DNA of 64,000 bases. Source: JACKAQ01 sp020634975 [NCBI: Calditrichia bacterium] (GTDB lineage Bacteria; Calditrichota; Calditrichia; RBG-13-44-9). Below, piece after piece: positions 35,024 to 44,720 of the stretch (position 1 is its first letter; each line of letters starts with the position of its first letter). Below the pieces are notes generated by a model, which did not search any database, was not told where the DNA came from, and saw only the letters and a list, made by a program, of their open reading frames with translations. The stretch spans positions 2,728,001 to 2,792,000 of the forward strand of contig JACKAQ010000001.1 of the NCBI GenBank assembly GCA_020634975.1, in the 5' to 3' direction. The position numbers and the translations under genes were made by a program.

Positions 35024-35806
35024 ATGAAAAAAGCGCTGGACATTGCAACCGTTGCCGGATTTGTTATTGGTATTATAGCGATTATCGGGTCCATTTTGGC
35101 AGCCGGTAGCCTCGCTGCATTTATCGATATTCCGTCGGCGCTGGTTGTATCGTTGGGAACGATAGCGGCAATTTTGATCAACTATCCGCTCAGCGATATC
35201 ACCGGGTTTGTGGCAATGGTTATGCAAGCCGTTCAATTTACCGAAGCAGACAAAAAAAATACGATTGAAATGATGGTTAAATTTGCCGAAGAAGCCCGGA
35301 AAGACGGGCTGTTGGCATTGGAAGCACACATCAAGGAAATTGACGATAAATTTATAAAAGGTGGGTTACAGTTGGCGATCGACGGAACAGAGCCGGAGCT
35401 GCTATCCGATATTCTGGAAGCGGAAATTGCCAACATGGAAGAACGGCACAAAAAAGCACATGGCATTTGCGATGGCTTTGGTGCGTATGCCCCGGCTTTC
35501 GGTATGATTGGTACGTTGATCGGTCTGGTGCTGATGTTGCAAAACATGTCCGACCCTGCCAGTATTGGTCCCTCCATGGCGGTCGCGTTGATCACCACGT
35601 TTTACGGCGCAATTATAGCCAACCTCATTTTTATCCCGCTCGGCGGAAAACTGAAAGAACGCACCAAAGAAGAAGTTCAGGTTCGGGAAATGATCATTGC
35701 CGGGATTTTGTCCATCCAGTCGGGCGATAACCCGCGATTGGTAGAGCAAAAACTGATGGCATTTTTACCGCCGAAAGATCGCAAAAGCGAAGATGGCAAC
35801 GATTGA
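35024..35806 (+). CDS. motA: Flagellar motor stator protein MotA
   Basis: A 260-residue MotA with four membrane segments (about 5-25, 32-50, 150-170, 182-205) and the cytoplasmic loop between segments two and three that contacts FliG, including EEARKDGLLALE (about 85-96) with its conserved Arg and Glu. Pro residues in APAFGMIGTLIGLV near 155 match the family. With MotB it conducts ions to drive rotation. motB lies 282 bases downstream behind its own sigma-54 type promoter rather than immediately adjacent. Confidence 0.95.
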   Translation: MKKALDIATVAGFVIGIIAIIGSILAAGSLAAFIDIPSALVVSLGTIAAILINYPLSDITGFVAMVMQAVQFTEADKKNTIEMMVKFAEEARKDGLLALEAHIKEIDDKFIKGGLQLAIDGTEPELLSDILEAEIANMEERHKKAHGICDGFGAYAPAFGMIGTLIGLVLMLQNMSDPASIGPSMAVALITTFYGAIIANLIFIPLGGKLKERTKEEVQVREMIIAGILSIQSGDNPRLVEQKLMAFLPPKDRKSEDGND

Positions 35807-36040
35807 TCCGGCATTTCCCCAAACCGGTAAACTGATCCGGCAGCACCAAATGCCGGCTGATTTCACATTTTTTGTGCTGTTGAAAAAATTGGCAACTGTC
35901 TAAATCTGCGATGCCGGGTGTTGAATTCTTAATCAATTCCCGTATTGCATAGAACATTTCAACAATCTCTCCAAAATAATCCTGCCTTCAAATTATTCTA
36001 AAACAACAGTTTAAGCGATAAAGAAAAAATGCTCAAATAG

Positions 36041-36057
36041 TGGCATATATATTGCTT
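36041..36057 (+). promoter_or_regulatory. Sigma-54 type promoter upstream of motB
   Basis: TGGCATATATATTGCTT has GG at -24 and GC at -12 with the required 10 bases between, and matches TGGCAY-N5-TTGC. It lies 32 bases before the motB start, leaving a short leader. It is in the only sizeable gap of the mot-fli region. RpoN control of flagellar genes is common. Confidence 0.7.
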
Positions 36058-36088
36058 ACATATAGAGTCGATTATAAAGGAAATCTTA

Positions 36089-36943
36089 ATGGCAGGGAAG
36101 AAACAAAAAAAACAGGAAGAGGCTCCGGCTGGTGCGCCACTCTGGATTGTGACGTTTAGCGACTTGATGTCTTTGTTGTTAACCTTTTTTGTGCTGTTAC
36201 TATCGTTTTCATCCATTCAGGAAGTGGAGTTCCAAAAAGCGTTGGGCAGCTTGAAAGGCGCATTGGGGGTTTTGCCGAGAAATGATGCAATTTATTCTCC
36301 GGTAAAAACAAAATTCCCGAAAGCGATTGTTGACCAAAAAAAGAAATTTGACGATACAGCGCAAGAAATTAAGGAAGCGTTAAAAGCGTTGGAAGAAGAA
36401 TTGCAAAAGCAAAAGGAATTGGGCAATAAAAACATCGACAACGTTGATGGCAGCGAAAAAGAAAACGATTTGCTGGCGCAGCTTCAGGCGCTCAATATTG
36501 CAAATTTGATGGATATGATTGATGTTAGCGCCGGTAAAAACGGCGTTGTCATCCGGATCGATTCGCCGCTGTTATACAGTCTTGGCGAAGCGAGTTTGCG
36601 CAGGATTGCCTATCCGATTCTCGATAAAATTATCGAATCGGTTGCCAGTTGGCCAAATGATATCCGCATCGAGGGGCACACGGACGATTTGCCGATAAAC
36701 ACACCGGAATTTCCCTCAAACTGGGAGCTTTCCGCGGCGCGGGCGCTAAGTGTGTTGCGCTATTTCGAAGCCAGTCGCAAAATTGATCCCACCCGGCTTT
36801 CGGCGCTCGGCTATGGGGAGCATCACCCGTTGTTTCCCAACACAACCAAAGAGAATCGCGCCAAAAACCGGCGGGTGGAAATTTATGTGCAGCCACCGCA
36901 AAATCGACCGATGGTAAATTATTCATCCAACGAACGGAACTGA
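36089..36943 (+). CDS. motB: Flagellar motor stator protein MotB
   Basis: A 284-residue MotB. The single membrane segment (about 18-40) carries the ion-binding Asp25 in TFSDLMSLLLTFFVLL. A Lys/Glu-rich plug and linker region spans about 75-135. The C-terminal OmpA-like peptidoglycan-binding domain (about 150-275) has RIEGHTDDLP, NWELSAARALSVLRYF and NRRVEIYV. It anchors the stator to the cell wall. fliL follows after 19 bases. Confidence 0.95.
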   Translation: MAGKKQKKQEEAPAGAPLWIVTFSDLMSLLLTFFVLLLSFSSIQEVEFQKALGSLKGALGVLPRNDAIYSPVKTKFPKAIVDQKKKFDDTAQEIKEALKALEEELQKQKELGNKNIDNVDGSEKENDLLAQLQALNIANLMDMIDVSAGKNGVVIRIDSPLLYSLGEASLRRIAYPILDKIIESVASWPNDIRIEGHTDDLPINTPEFPSNWELSAARALSVLRYFEASRKIDPTRLSALGYGEHHPLFPNTTKENRAKNRRVEIYVQPPQNRPMVNYSSNERN

Positions 36944-36962
36944 ATTTTCAAGGAGGAAAAAA

Positions 36963-37478
36963 ATGGCAGATGAAAAAGAATTGAATCTCGAAGGTGTTGA
37001 AGAAAAACCCAAAAGTGGTTTTAAGCTGGATATCAAAATTGCGATTCCCATTTTGCTGGCGCAAATCATTACCTCATATCTGCTGGCAAGCTTTGTCATT
37101 GTTCCCGCATTTTTTTCGCCGGTACAAGCCGGGCAGGAAGTTGAGGAAGAAGAGGAAGGCGATGACGGAGAATTCGGGATCGTTTATCAGGTTGAGGATA
37201 TTATCGTCAATCCCGCGGAAAGCGGTGGTACTCATTATGTGGTAATCAATATGGCGTTCGAGCTGGACAGCGAAGAAGATTCCGAGGTTCTCCACAAAAA
37301 AGATCCCAAATTGCGCGATATTTTGATCCGCACCATCAGCAGTAAAACCATCGAGCAGTTGGACGGACCGGATGACAAAGAGCAACTGCGGATGGAAATT
37401 ATGGAAAAAGTAAGCGAGTTATTGCCCAAAAAAGGCAATCTGGACAATGTGTATTTTGTCAGCTTTATTATTCAGTAA
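36963..37478 (+). CDS. fliL: Flagellar basal body-associated protein FliL
   Basis: A 171-residue single-pass protein: cytoplasmic tail 1-22, membrane segment about 25-48, an acidic stretch (EVEEEEEGDDGE), and a periplasmic FliL domain with YQVEDIIVNPAESGGTHYVVINMAFELD and the late IRTISSKTIEQL. FliL surrounds the stator and stabilises it. AAGGAGG lies 8 bases before the ATG. Confidence 0.93.
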   Translation: MADEKELNLEGVEEKPKSGFKLDIKIAIPILLAQIITSYLLASFVIVPAFFSPVQAGQEVEEEEEGDDGEFGIVYQVEDIIVNPAESGGTHYVVINMAFELDSEEDSEVLHKKDPKLRDILIRTISSKTIEQLDGPDDKEQLRMEIMEKVSELLPKKGNLDNVYFVSFIIQ

Positions 37479-37509
37479 CACCATTTCAAACCAGGTAAGG
37501 TGAGCCAGG

Positions 37510-38526
37510 ATGTCGGAAGTATTATCGCAACAGGAAATAGATCGACTACTATCTGGTATTAATTCCGGGGAAATTAAGGAAGACAATATATCCGAGGCGT
37601 TGGATCATAAAGAAATTTATGAATACGACTTCCGGCGCCCCACCCGTGTATCCAAAGATCAGCTAAAAACATTCCGGACGCTGCACGAAAACTTTTCGGA
37701 ACTGTTCGGATTTTATCTGGCGTCCCGTTTGCAAACGATGGTTACCATCGATCTGCTGGCGGTCGATCAGCTGCGATATTCGGAATATGTGTTGTCTATC
37801 GCAAACCCTTGTGTGGTTTACATATTTGATATCAAAGAAACCGACGGGCGCGCCGTTATCGAAATGACACCGGATTTGGTGTTTATGGTTGTGGAACGGC
37901 TGTTGGGCGGCGTTGGCGGAAAGCCGACCGCACCGCGCGGCATCACCGCAATTGAGCAACGCATTGTTGAGCCGATTGTGGAAAAAGCGCTGAAAACCCT
38001 CACCGCTTCGTGGAAACCGGTGCACGAACTGAACTTCGATTTGTTCGGTTTTGAAAGCAATTCGGATTTTGTGCAAATCGCTCCGGCCAGTGAAATCGTA
38101 ATCGTCATTTCATTTGAATTGAAGGTGGGAGAAGACACCTTCCTGATGAACCTGTGTTATCCCTCTTTTGCGCTGGAAGATGTGATCGCGCGGTTGAACG
38201 TGCAGTTTTATCCATCCAACATGTCCGCAAAAAATCGCCAGATGTCCTATTACAAAATTACCAAACAACTTCAGTCTACCCCAATGGAAGTGCGTGCTCA
38301 ACTGGGCAAAACCGAAATTTCCATTCAGGAATTAATGGAGTTGGAAGAAGGCGATATTCTGTATCTGGATAACCGGGTAGATGCCGAAATTCCCATTTTT
38401 ATACAGGACCGGCTGAAGTATTTCGGACGTCCGGGCACTGTTGAGGGGCGTTTGGCTGTCAGAATTACCAACGAAATTGATCAGGAAACCAAATTGATGA
38501 AGGGAGAATCATCGAATGGCAGATGA
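37510..38526 (+). CDS. fliM: Flagellar motor switch protein FliM
   Basis: A 338-residue C-ring protein. The N-terminus SEVLSQQEIDRLLSGI is the family opening; in this position many relatives bind CheY-P. The middle domain has YDFRRPTRVSKDQLKTFRTL and ELFGFYLASRLQ, and the C-terminal SpoA domain (about 250-330) pairs with FliN. It transmits CheY signals to switch rotation. It overlaps fliN by 11 bases, implying coupled translation. Confidence 0.96.
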   Translation: MSEVLSQQEIDRLLSGINSGEIKEDNISEALDHKEIYEYDFRRPTRVSKDQLKTFRTLHENFSELFGFYLASRLQTMVTIDLLAVDQLRYSEYVLSIANPCVVYIFDIKETDGRAVIEMTPDLVFMVVERLLGGVGGKPTAPRGITAIEQRIVEPIVEKALKTLTASWKPVHELNFDLFGFESNSDFVQIAPASEIVIVISFELKVGEDTFLMNLCYPSFALEDVIARLNVQFYPSNMSAKNRQMSYYKITKQLQSTPMEVRAQLGKTEISIQELMELEEGDILYLDNRVDAEIPIFIQDRLKYFGRPGTVEGRLAVRITNEIDQETKLMKGESSNGR

Positions 38527-38965
38527 TAAATCGCAAGATCCAAAAGAAGAACTCAATGAACTGGATGATGCCTGGGCGGATGCATTTTCGGAGAGCCAGG
38601 AAAACGAAACCGGTGCTGTTGAAGAGCCCGAGGTTCATCATGCACAGTTCGAAAATTTTGCGGGTGCTGCCGGTAGTGTAGCCTCGCCAGATGCTTCAAC
38701 CCGGAAATTGGGGATGTTGCTTGATGTAATGTTGCCGGTAACCATCGAGTTGGGACGCACCCAAATGTATATCAAAAAAATTCTCGATCTGGAACGCGGC
38801 TCCATCGTGGAACTGGATAAAATGGCCGGCGAACCGGTTGATTTATACATCAACAATAAAAAAATGGCTGAAGGCGAAGTGGTTGTGGTGGATAAACACT
38901 TTGGTGTGCGCATCACTAACCTGATCGATCCGGCAGACAGAATCAAAAATTTAGGCAACCCCTAA
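38516..38965 (+). CDS. fliN: Flagellar motor switch protein FliN
   Basis: A 149-residue protein with an acidic N-terminal tail (about 1-60) and a C-terminal SpoA domain (about 66-145) beginning LGMLLDVMLPVTIELGRTQM and containing VDLYINNKKMAEGEVVVVD. It forms the lower C-ring with FliM. The start overlaps fliM, and the stop overlaps the fliO start (TAATG). Confidence 0.95.
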   Translation: MADDKSQDPKEELNELDDAWADAFSESQENETGAVEEPEVHHAQFENFAGAAGSVASPDASTRKLGMLLDVMLPVTIELGRTQMYIKKILDLERGSIVELDKMAGEPVDLYINNKKMAEGEVVVVDKHFGVRITNLIDPADRIKNLGNP

Positions 38966-39444
38966 TGCGAGAAAAAACAACGGTTTTTGGCAAAACGTTT
39001 GCCGCTTTTTCCACGGTGTTCTGGACGATTTCGACACCGCCGGACAGCAGCAATTTGCCGGTGACAACATCGCCGCCATCGATGGAAATGGGTTGGCTGT
39101 TGTTCAAAACCGTGTTTTCGCTGTTGCTGATTATTGCTTTGATTATCGGATTAGTGTATGTATTGCGGCGATACATGGGGCAAAAAATGCCGGGAAACCT
39201 GAACCGGGATTGGTGCCAGGTGATCGCCAGAGTGCCGCTTCAGCAAAAGCAAACGCTGCTGCTGGTGAAAGTGCTGGACAAAGTGTTGCTGCTGGGCGTA
39301 ACCGATATGAACATCAACACACTCGCAGAATTTGACGAAACGCCCGACCTGCAGCAAATGATCGATGCGGCAAATATGCCCGGAACCGGTTTCAGCAATA
39401 CCCTTTTCCGGAAAATGATGCAACAAAAACTGAATCAGGAATAG
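38965..39444 (+). CDS. fliO: Flagellar biosynthesis protein FliO
   Basis: A 159-residue protein with one strong membrane segment (about 45-70) followed by a small cytoplasmic domain with RVPLQQKQTLLLVKVLDKVLLLGVT, the recognisable FliO pattern. It assists FliP ring assembly. It is translated in TAATG overlap with fliN. The N-terminal 40 residues are not conserved-looking, and part may be outside the membrane. Confidence 0.88.
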   Translation: MREKTTVFGKTFAAFSTVFWTISTPPDSSNLPVTTSPPSMEMGWLLFKTVFSLLLIIALIIGLVYVLRRYMGQKMPGNLNRDWCQVIARVPLQQKQTLLLVKVLDKVLLLGVTDMNINTLAEFDETPDLQQMIDAANMPGTGFSNTLFRKMMQQKLNQE

Positions 39445-39659
39445 GCAACAGCTGATTTCCGGATTCAAAAATAGCTGTAGAATTACAACGGGATGGTGAG
39501 AGACCCGTTAACGTTCAATCCAAACACATCTTTCTGTTGTTCGAATGACCGGCATGCGAAATAAAACCGGCGTTTGGGCCTTTTATCTGTCGGTAGCTGC
39601 AGAAATCCGGGTGACTGTTCCGGCTCTGTTTTCCGGCAATTCGATAAATTGGTATTAAA

Positions 39660-40478
39660 ATGAGTAATCTAATGTCCAAAATAGCGTTATTTCGGCAAAA
39701 TAATCCCACTATTTGGCGATTGGGGCTGGTTTTGCTGTTCGGATTGCTGCTGTTTGGCGGCGATCTGCTCGCTCAGCAACCCGGTGGCGGTAATCAGCCG
39801 TTGCCCATCCCCAACATATCGCTGAATCTGGAAGCCAGTGACAATCCGGAAGATTTTTCGGTGACGTTGCAGCTGGTTTTTCTGATGACGATTCTCAGCT
39901 TGGCACCGGCGTTGTTGATTATGCTGACTTCATTTACGCGGATTATCATCATATTTCACTTTATCCGGCAGGCCCTGGGCACCCAATCCATTCCGCCTAA
40001 CCAGGTGCTCATCGGGCTGGCGCTGTTCCTCACATTTATGGTAATGACACCAACCTGGGAAAAAGTGCACGATAACGCGCTCGCCCCATATCTCGATAAA
40101 AAAATTTCCCAACGCGATGCATTTAATGAAGCGATGATTCCTATTCGCGAATTTTTGCTGAAAAACACCCGCGAAAAAGATCTGGCGCTGTTCGTAAAGC
40201 TGGCGGAAAACAACAAACCGGCAGACGCCAACGAAGTTTCCACGCTAACGCTCATACCCGCATTTGTGATTTCCGAACTGCGCGTGGCGTTCCAGATCGG
40301 CTTCATTTTATATGTTCCGTTTCTGATTATTGATATGGTGGTTGCCAGCGTCCTCATGTCTATGGGGATGATGATGTTGCCGCCAATGATGATTTCGCTG
40401 CCGTTCAAACTGCTGTTGTTTGTGCTGGTAGATGGCTGGTATCTACTTGTTAATTCAGTAGTTAGCAGCTTCGGATAA
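39660..40478 (+). CDS. fliP: Flagellar export gate protein FliP
   Basis: A 272-residue protein with an N-terminal signal-like segment (about 20-37), then four membrane segments. LTSFTRIIIIFHFIRQALGTQSIPPNQVLIGLALFLTFMVM and the end MMMLPPMMISLPFKLLLFVLVDGWYLL are family hallmarks (shown here in separate parts of the protein). FliP builds the core of the export gate with FliQ and FliR. A 215-base gap separates it from fliO; I see no strong promoter or hairpin in that gap. The ribosome site is weak. Confidence 0.95.
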   Translation: MSNLMSKIALFRQNNPTIWRLGLVLLFGLLLFGGDLLAQQPGGGNQPLPIPNISLNLEASDNPEDFSVTLQLVFLMTILSLAPALLIMLTSFTRIIIIFHFIRQALGTQSIPPNQVLIGLALFLTFMVMTPTWEKVHDNALAPYLDKKISQRDAFNEAMIPIREFLLKNTREKDLALFVKLAENNKPADANEVSTLTLIPAFVISELRVAFQIGFILYVPFLIIDMVVASVLMSMGMMMLPPMMISLPFKLLLFVLVDGWYLLVNSVVSSFG

Positions 40479-40493
40479 GTAAAGGAGTTACGG

Positions 40494-40763
40494 ATGACAG
40501 AAGAATTAGCGGTTCAATTTTTGAACGATGCCATTTATACAACCATGCTGGTTTCCGGGCCGATATTGCTGGTTACGCTGGTGGTCGGTTTGCTCATCAG
40601 TATTTTTCAGGCGGTCACATCCATCAACGAAATGACGTTGACGTTTATTCCCAAAATCATCAGCGTGATCATTTTGCTGCTGTTTATTCTGCCGTGGATG
40701 ATCAAAGTAATGGAAACGTTTACCATCAACGTGTTTTACATGATACCGGCATTGGCGAGATAG
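40494..40763 (+). CDS. fliQ: Flagellar export gate protein FliQ
   Basis: An 89-residue protein with two membrane segments and the family core GLLISIFQAVTSINEMTLTF followed by PKIISV. It wraps around the FliP-FliR gate. AAGGAG precedes the ATG, and fliR begins 1 base after its stop. Confidence 0.95.
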   Translation: MTEELAVQFLNDAIYTTMLVSGPILLVTLVVGLLISIFQAVTSINEMTLTFIPKIISVIILLLFILPWMIKVMETFTINVFYMIPALAR

Positions 40764-40764
40764 C

Positions 40765-41535
40765 ATGACACTGGTTACCGAACAGCAAATTTATCTATTT
40801 TTTTTGCTACTGGTTCGCGCAACAGCCATGTTTGCCAGCGCGCCGGTTTTCAGCGATCGGGCAATTCCGAATATGTATAAAATCGGGCTGGGCGGATTGC
40901 TGGCTATCATCATTTTTCCCATCGCGGACGCCAAAAATTTTGATCTGAATTTTAACCACATTTCTGCAGTGATGCTGGTGTTTCAGGAAATCCTCACCGG
41001 TGTAACGATCGGTTTCACGATTTCGCTGCTTTTTGCGGGAGTTTCTTTCGCCGGCGAATATGTCGGTTTGGATATGGGATTCACAATGGCGCAGGTGTTT
41101 GATCCTACGCTCAACCAGACGGTTTCGGTAATTGCCCGGTTAAAAAATGTGGCTGCGATATTGTTTTTTCTGATTTTAGACGGACACCATTTTTTAATTC
41201 AGGCAGTGGTTTACAGTTACGAAGTGCTGCCGATCGGCGGTTGGAAAATATCCACTTTGGGCATGGAAAAACTGATGATGTTGACCGCACAGGTATTTGT
41301 GATTGGGATAAAAGTTGCTGCGCCGGTAATTGTGGCGCTGTTTTTAACATCGGTGGCGATGGGCATTATTGCCCGCGCTGTGCCGCAAATGAACATCTTT
41401 TTTGTGGGTTTCCCGATCCGCATCGCCGCCGGGCTCTCGTTTATGGCCTTCGGCTTTCCCGTGTTTGTTTATGTGTTTCGGGTGTTGCTCACCCAGTTTC
41501 AGGAAGATATCATATTTTTATTGAAGGCGTTCTAA
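40765..41535 (+). CDS. fliR: Flagellar export gate protein FliR
   Basis: A 256-residue, six-segment membrane protein. ILTGVTIGFTISLLFAGVSFAGEYVGLDMGF (spanning about 75-105) and NIFFVGFPIRIAAGL near 210 identify FliR. One copy caps the FliP-FliQ helical gate. Its TAA is directly followed by the flhB ATG. Confidence 0.95.
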   Translation: MTLVTEQQIYLFFLLLVRATAMFASAPVFSDRAIPNMYKIGLGGLLAIIIFPIADAKNFDLNFNHISAVMLVFQEILTGVTIGFTISLLFAGVSFAGEYVGLDMGFTMAQVFDPTLNQTVSVIARLKNVAAILFFLILDGHHFLIQAVVYSYEVLPIGGWKISTLGMEKLMMLTAQVFVIGIKVAAPVIVALFLTSVAMGIIARAVPQMNIFFVGFPIRIAAGLSFMAFGFPVFVYVFRVLLTQFQEDIIFLLKAF

Positions 41536-42609
41536 ATGGCTGATGACAGTTTTCAGGAAAAGACAGAGGAACCTACTCCCAAGCGACTCACTGAGTCGCG
41601 GGAGAAAGGTAACGTTCCAAAAAGTATGGAGGTCAACTCGGCGATGGCGCTGTTGTTGGGCACCATGCTGTTGTATGTTTCCGGAAATTCATTTGTCGGG
41701 ATTTTGAAAAGCATTTACTACCGCATTTACAGCGGTGGCTATCTGGTGGAGCTGACAATCCCTGACATATACAGCTATCTGGTGGAAGGGCTGAGCACTA
41801 TCGGCGTTACCACGTTGCTGTTTATGGCTGGATTGATGGTGGTGGGTATTGCTGCAAATCTGCTGCAGGTCGGTTTTTTATTCACCTTCGAGCCGCTTAA
41901 GCCGAAAGCGGAAAAGTTCAATATTCTCAAAGGCATCAAGAAAACCTTTTTCTCGAAGCGTTCTTTGGAAGAATTAGTAAAGAATTTGTTAAAATTAACG
42001 ATAGTCGTATTAATCGGGTACTATGCTTTGATGGATTATCGGGATGATCTGCTGCCGTTGATGGATCAGGAGATCAGCCAAATTGCCGGGTTGATGATCA
42101 GCGCGGCATTACGGATCACCTTCAAAATTTCTTTGGGACTGCTGCTGATTGCCGCAGCAGACTATGCTTTTCAGCGTTACGATTACATGAGTAACCTGAA
42201 AATGAGCAAACAGGAAATCAAAGATGAGCAGAAGCAGATGGAAGGGGATCCGAAAATCAAATCCCGGATTCGCGCCATGCAAATGCAAATGTCCCGTAAT
42301 CGCATGATGCAGGAAGTTTCCACAGCGGACGTGGTAATCACTAACCCAACACACTATGCCGTAGCGTTGAAATACGACTCCGGAAAGATGGGCGCACCGA
42401 GGCTCATCGCGAAAGGGCGCAATCATATTGCATTCAAAATTCGCGAAATCGCCGAAGAAAATAACATACCCATCGTCGAAGATCCGCCACTGGCGCGCGC
42501 GCTGTACAAAAGCGTAGAGCTGAACCAGGAAGTACCGGCGGAATTTTTCCAGACCGTTGCGGAGGTGTTGGCGCATGTTTATCGCATGAAAAACAAGCGT
42601 TTAAGTTAA
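41536..42609 (+). CDS. flhB: Flagellar export switch protein FlhB
   Basis: A 357-residue protein with four membrane segments (about 30-195) and a cytoplasmic domain containing the self-cleavage motif NPTH near residue 269 in TNPTHYAVALKY. EKTEEPTPKRLTESREKGNV at the N-terminus is the family opening. Cleavage at N|PTH, with the FliK signal, switches export from hook to filament proteins. Confidence 0.96.
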   Translation: MADDSFQEKTEEPTPKRLTESREKGNVPKSMEVNSAMALLLGTMLLYVSGNSFVGILKSIYYRIYSGGYLVELTIPDIYSYLVEGLSTIGVTTLLFMAGLMVVGIAANLLQVGFLFTFEPLKPKAEKFNILKGIKKTFFSKRSLEELVKNLLKLTIVVLIGYYALMDYRDDLLPLMDQEISQIAGLMISAALRITFKISLGLLLIAAADYAFQRYDYMSNLKMSKQEIKDEQKQMEGDPKIKSRIRAMQMQMSRNRMMQEVSTADVVITNPTHYAVALKYDSGKMGAPRLIAKGRNHIAFKIREIAEENNIPIVEDPPLARALYKSVELNQEVPAEFFQTVAEVLAHVYRMKNKRLS

Positions 42610-42665
42610 CGCACCAAACAGACAAGCTGTCTGTAAATATTTATAAATAAGGATGTTACACAGAC

Positions 42666-44720
42666 GTGGTAAAACGAAATACAGATATATTATTAGCCGT
42701 TGGCATCATCCTGATTTTGGCAGTTATGATTATTCCGCTGCCAACAATCATATTGGATGTGCTGCTGGCAATCAACATTTCGGCGGCGCTGGTGCTGCTG
42801 ATGGTTTCGTTGTATCTGGTCAATCCGCTGGAAATTTCCGTATTTCCGAGTTTGTTGCTCATTTTGACGTTGTTCCGGTTATCGCTTAACCTGGCATCCA
42901 CCCGGCTGATTCTCGGCGAAGCATACGCCGGGGAAATTATCCGGGCGTTTGGCAGTTTTGTGGTGAAAGGCAATTACGTCGTCGGGTTTATCATCTTTTT
43001 AATTTTGGTGATTATCCAGTTTGTGGTCATCGTAAAAGGTTCCGGTCGGATTGCCGAAGTTGGCGCACGATTTACATTGGACGCGATGCCCGGAAAACAA
43101 ATGAGCATCGATGCGGATTTGAACGCCGGCATCATCACCGAAGACGAAGCGCGTCACCGCCGCATCCAGATTTCCCGCGAAGCGGATTTTTACGGCGCGA
43201 TGGACGGTGCCAGCAAATTTGTAAAAGGGGATGCCGTTGCGGGATTGATTATCACATCCATCAACCTGGTTGCGGGATTGATTATCGGGATGGCCCAAAT
43301 GGGCATGGGTGCCGGGCAGGCGTTGCAAACGTACAGCCTGCTAACCATCGGCGACGGCCTGGTTTCGCAAATTCCCGCGTTACTCATTTCGACCTCTGCC
43401 GGTATTGTGGTTACCCGCGCCGCCAGCGACGAAAATTTGGGCAGCGATTTGCGCACCCAGCTGTTCGGGAATCCCAAAGCGTTGTATATCACATCGGTAA
43501 CGCTGTTGCTGTTCGGATTTACGCCAGGATTGCCAACGATACCGTTTCTGGTTATCGCGGGTGTTTTGGGTTTGGTGGCATACAACATGCGCAAAATTCA
43601 GCCCGAGAGAGAAGCCGATGTTATCGAAATGCCGGAAAATCGCGATGCTTTGCCCGCGCCTTCCGAAGAAATTGAAAATATTTTACAGGTCGATCCACTG
43701 GAATTGGAAATTGGTTACAACCTGATCGGTTTGGTAGATACCGAACAGGGCGGCGATCTGTTCGACAGAATTACCTCCATGCGCAAACAGATTGCGCTGG
43801 AAGTGGGCATCATCGTCCCGCCGATTCGCGTTCGGGATAACCTGTTGCTCAATCCGGATCAGTATTCCGTAAAGGTTCGCGGCAACGAAATCGCCACCAA
43901 CGAAATCGTGATGGATCGCCTGCTGGCGATGAACCCCGGGCACGTCGAAAAAGCCATCGAAGGTATCGAAACCATCGAACCGGCGTTCGGATTACCGGCG
44001 GTGTGGATCGAGCAGAAATTCCGCCACGAAGCGGAAATTTCCGGTTACACTGTGGTTGAACCATCCGCAATTATGGCAACCCACCTGATGGAGTTGATCC
44101 GCAAAAATGCGGACAAACTGCTGGGTCGCCAAGAAGTGAAAAAATTGCTGGATAATCTCAAAAAAGATTATTCCGCGGTGGTGGAAGAATTGGTACCGGA
44201 TCAGCTCAGTATTGGCGCCATCCAGAAAGTATTGCAGAATTTGCTGAAAGAAAACCTGCCGATCCGCGATTTGGTGACCATTCTGGAAACCCTCGCCGAT
44301 TATTCCGGCATGACCAAGAATGTGGAAGTGCTGACGGAATATGTCCGTTACGCCATGTCCGATACCATCGCGAAGCTGTATATGGATGAGCAAGGCGTGA
44401 TTCATGCAATGACATTAGATCCGAAAATTGAGCAATTGATCACAAATACATTACAGAAACAGAAGCAAGTTAACAACAACACCCTTGGACTCCCGCCTGC
44501 GGTTATTCAGCAACTGTATCGCAGTACGGCGGAAAATATCGAGAATGTGAGCGCACTTGGTTATTCGCCGGTTGTTATCTGTTCGCCCACAATTCGCGCA
44601 TATTTCCACAAGTTGCTGGAAGCAACTTTCCCAAATATCGCGGTAATCTCATTCGGAGAGTTGCCGCCTGATGTCCAAATTGAGTCGATTGGTAAGGTGA
44701 GGATAGGAAATGAAGATTAA
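42666..44720 (+). CDS. flhA: Flagellar export protein FlhA
   Basis: A 684-residue protein, normal length, starting at GTG; the nearest site (AAGGA) is 12 or more bases upstream, which is long but no other in-frame start fits. About eight membrane segments (1-310) surround the FHIPEP-type loop with GRIAEVGARFTLDAMPGKQM and ADLNAGIITEDEARHRR. The cytoplasmic ring domain follows (about 360-684). It forms the nonameric export ring that binds chaperone-substrate complexes. Its end overlaps flhF by 11 bases. Confidence 0.96.
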   Translation: MVKRNTDILLAVGIILILAVMIIPLPTIILDVLLAINISAALVLLMVSLYLVNPLEISVFPSLLLILTLFRLSLNLASTRLILGEAYAGEIIRAFGSFVVKGNYVVGFIIFLILVIIQFVVIVKGSGRIAEVGARFTLDAMPGKQMSIDADLNAGIITEDEARHRRIQISREADFYGAMDGASKFVKGDAVAGLIITSINLVAGLIIGMAQMGMGAGQALQTYSLLTIGDGLVSQIPALLISTSAGIVVTRAASDENLGSDLRTQLFGNPKALYITSVTLLLFGFTPGLPTIPFLVIAGVLGLVAYNMRKIQPEREADVIEMPENRDALPAPSEEIENILQVDPLELEIGYNLIGLVDTEQGGDLFDRITSMRKQIALEVGIIVPPIRVRDNLLLNPDQYSVKVRGNEIATNEIVMDRLLAMNPGHVEKAIEGIETIEPAFGLPAVWIEQKFRHEAEISGYTVVEPSAIMATHLMELIRKNADKLLGRQEVKKLLDNLKKDYSAVVEELVPDQLSIGAIQKVLQNLLKENLPIRDLVTILETLADYSGMTKNVEVLTEYVRYAMSDTIAKLYMDEQGVIHAMTLDPKIEQLITNTLQKQKQVNNNTLGLPPAVIQQLYRSTAENIENVSALGYSPVVICSPTIRAYFHKLLEATFPNIAVISFGELPPDVQIESIGKVRIGNED

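Noticed and set aside
39545-39658. A 37-codon frame in the fliO-fliP gap
   Set aside because: No ribosome site and no recognisable pattern; it could be chance in a 215-base gap.
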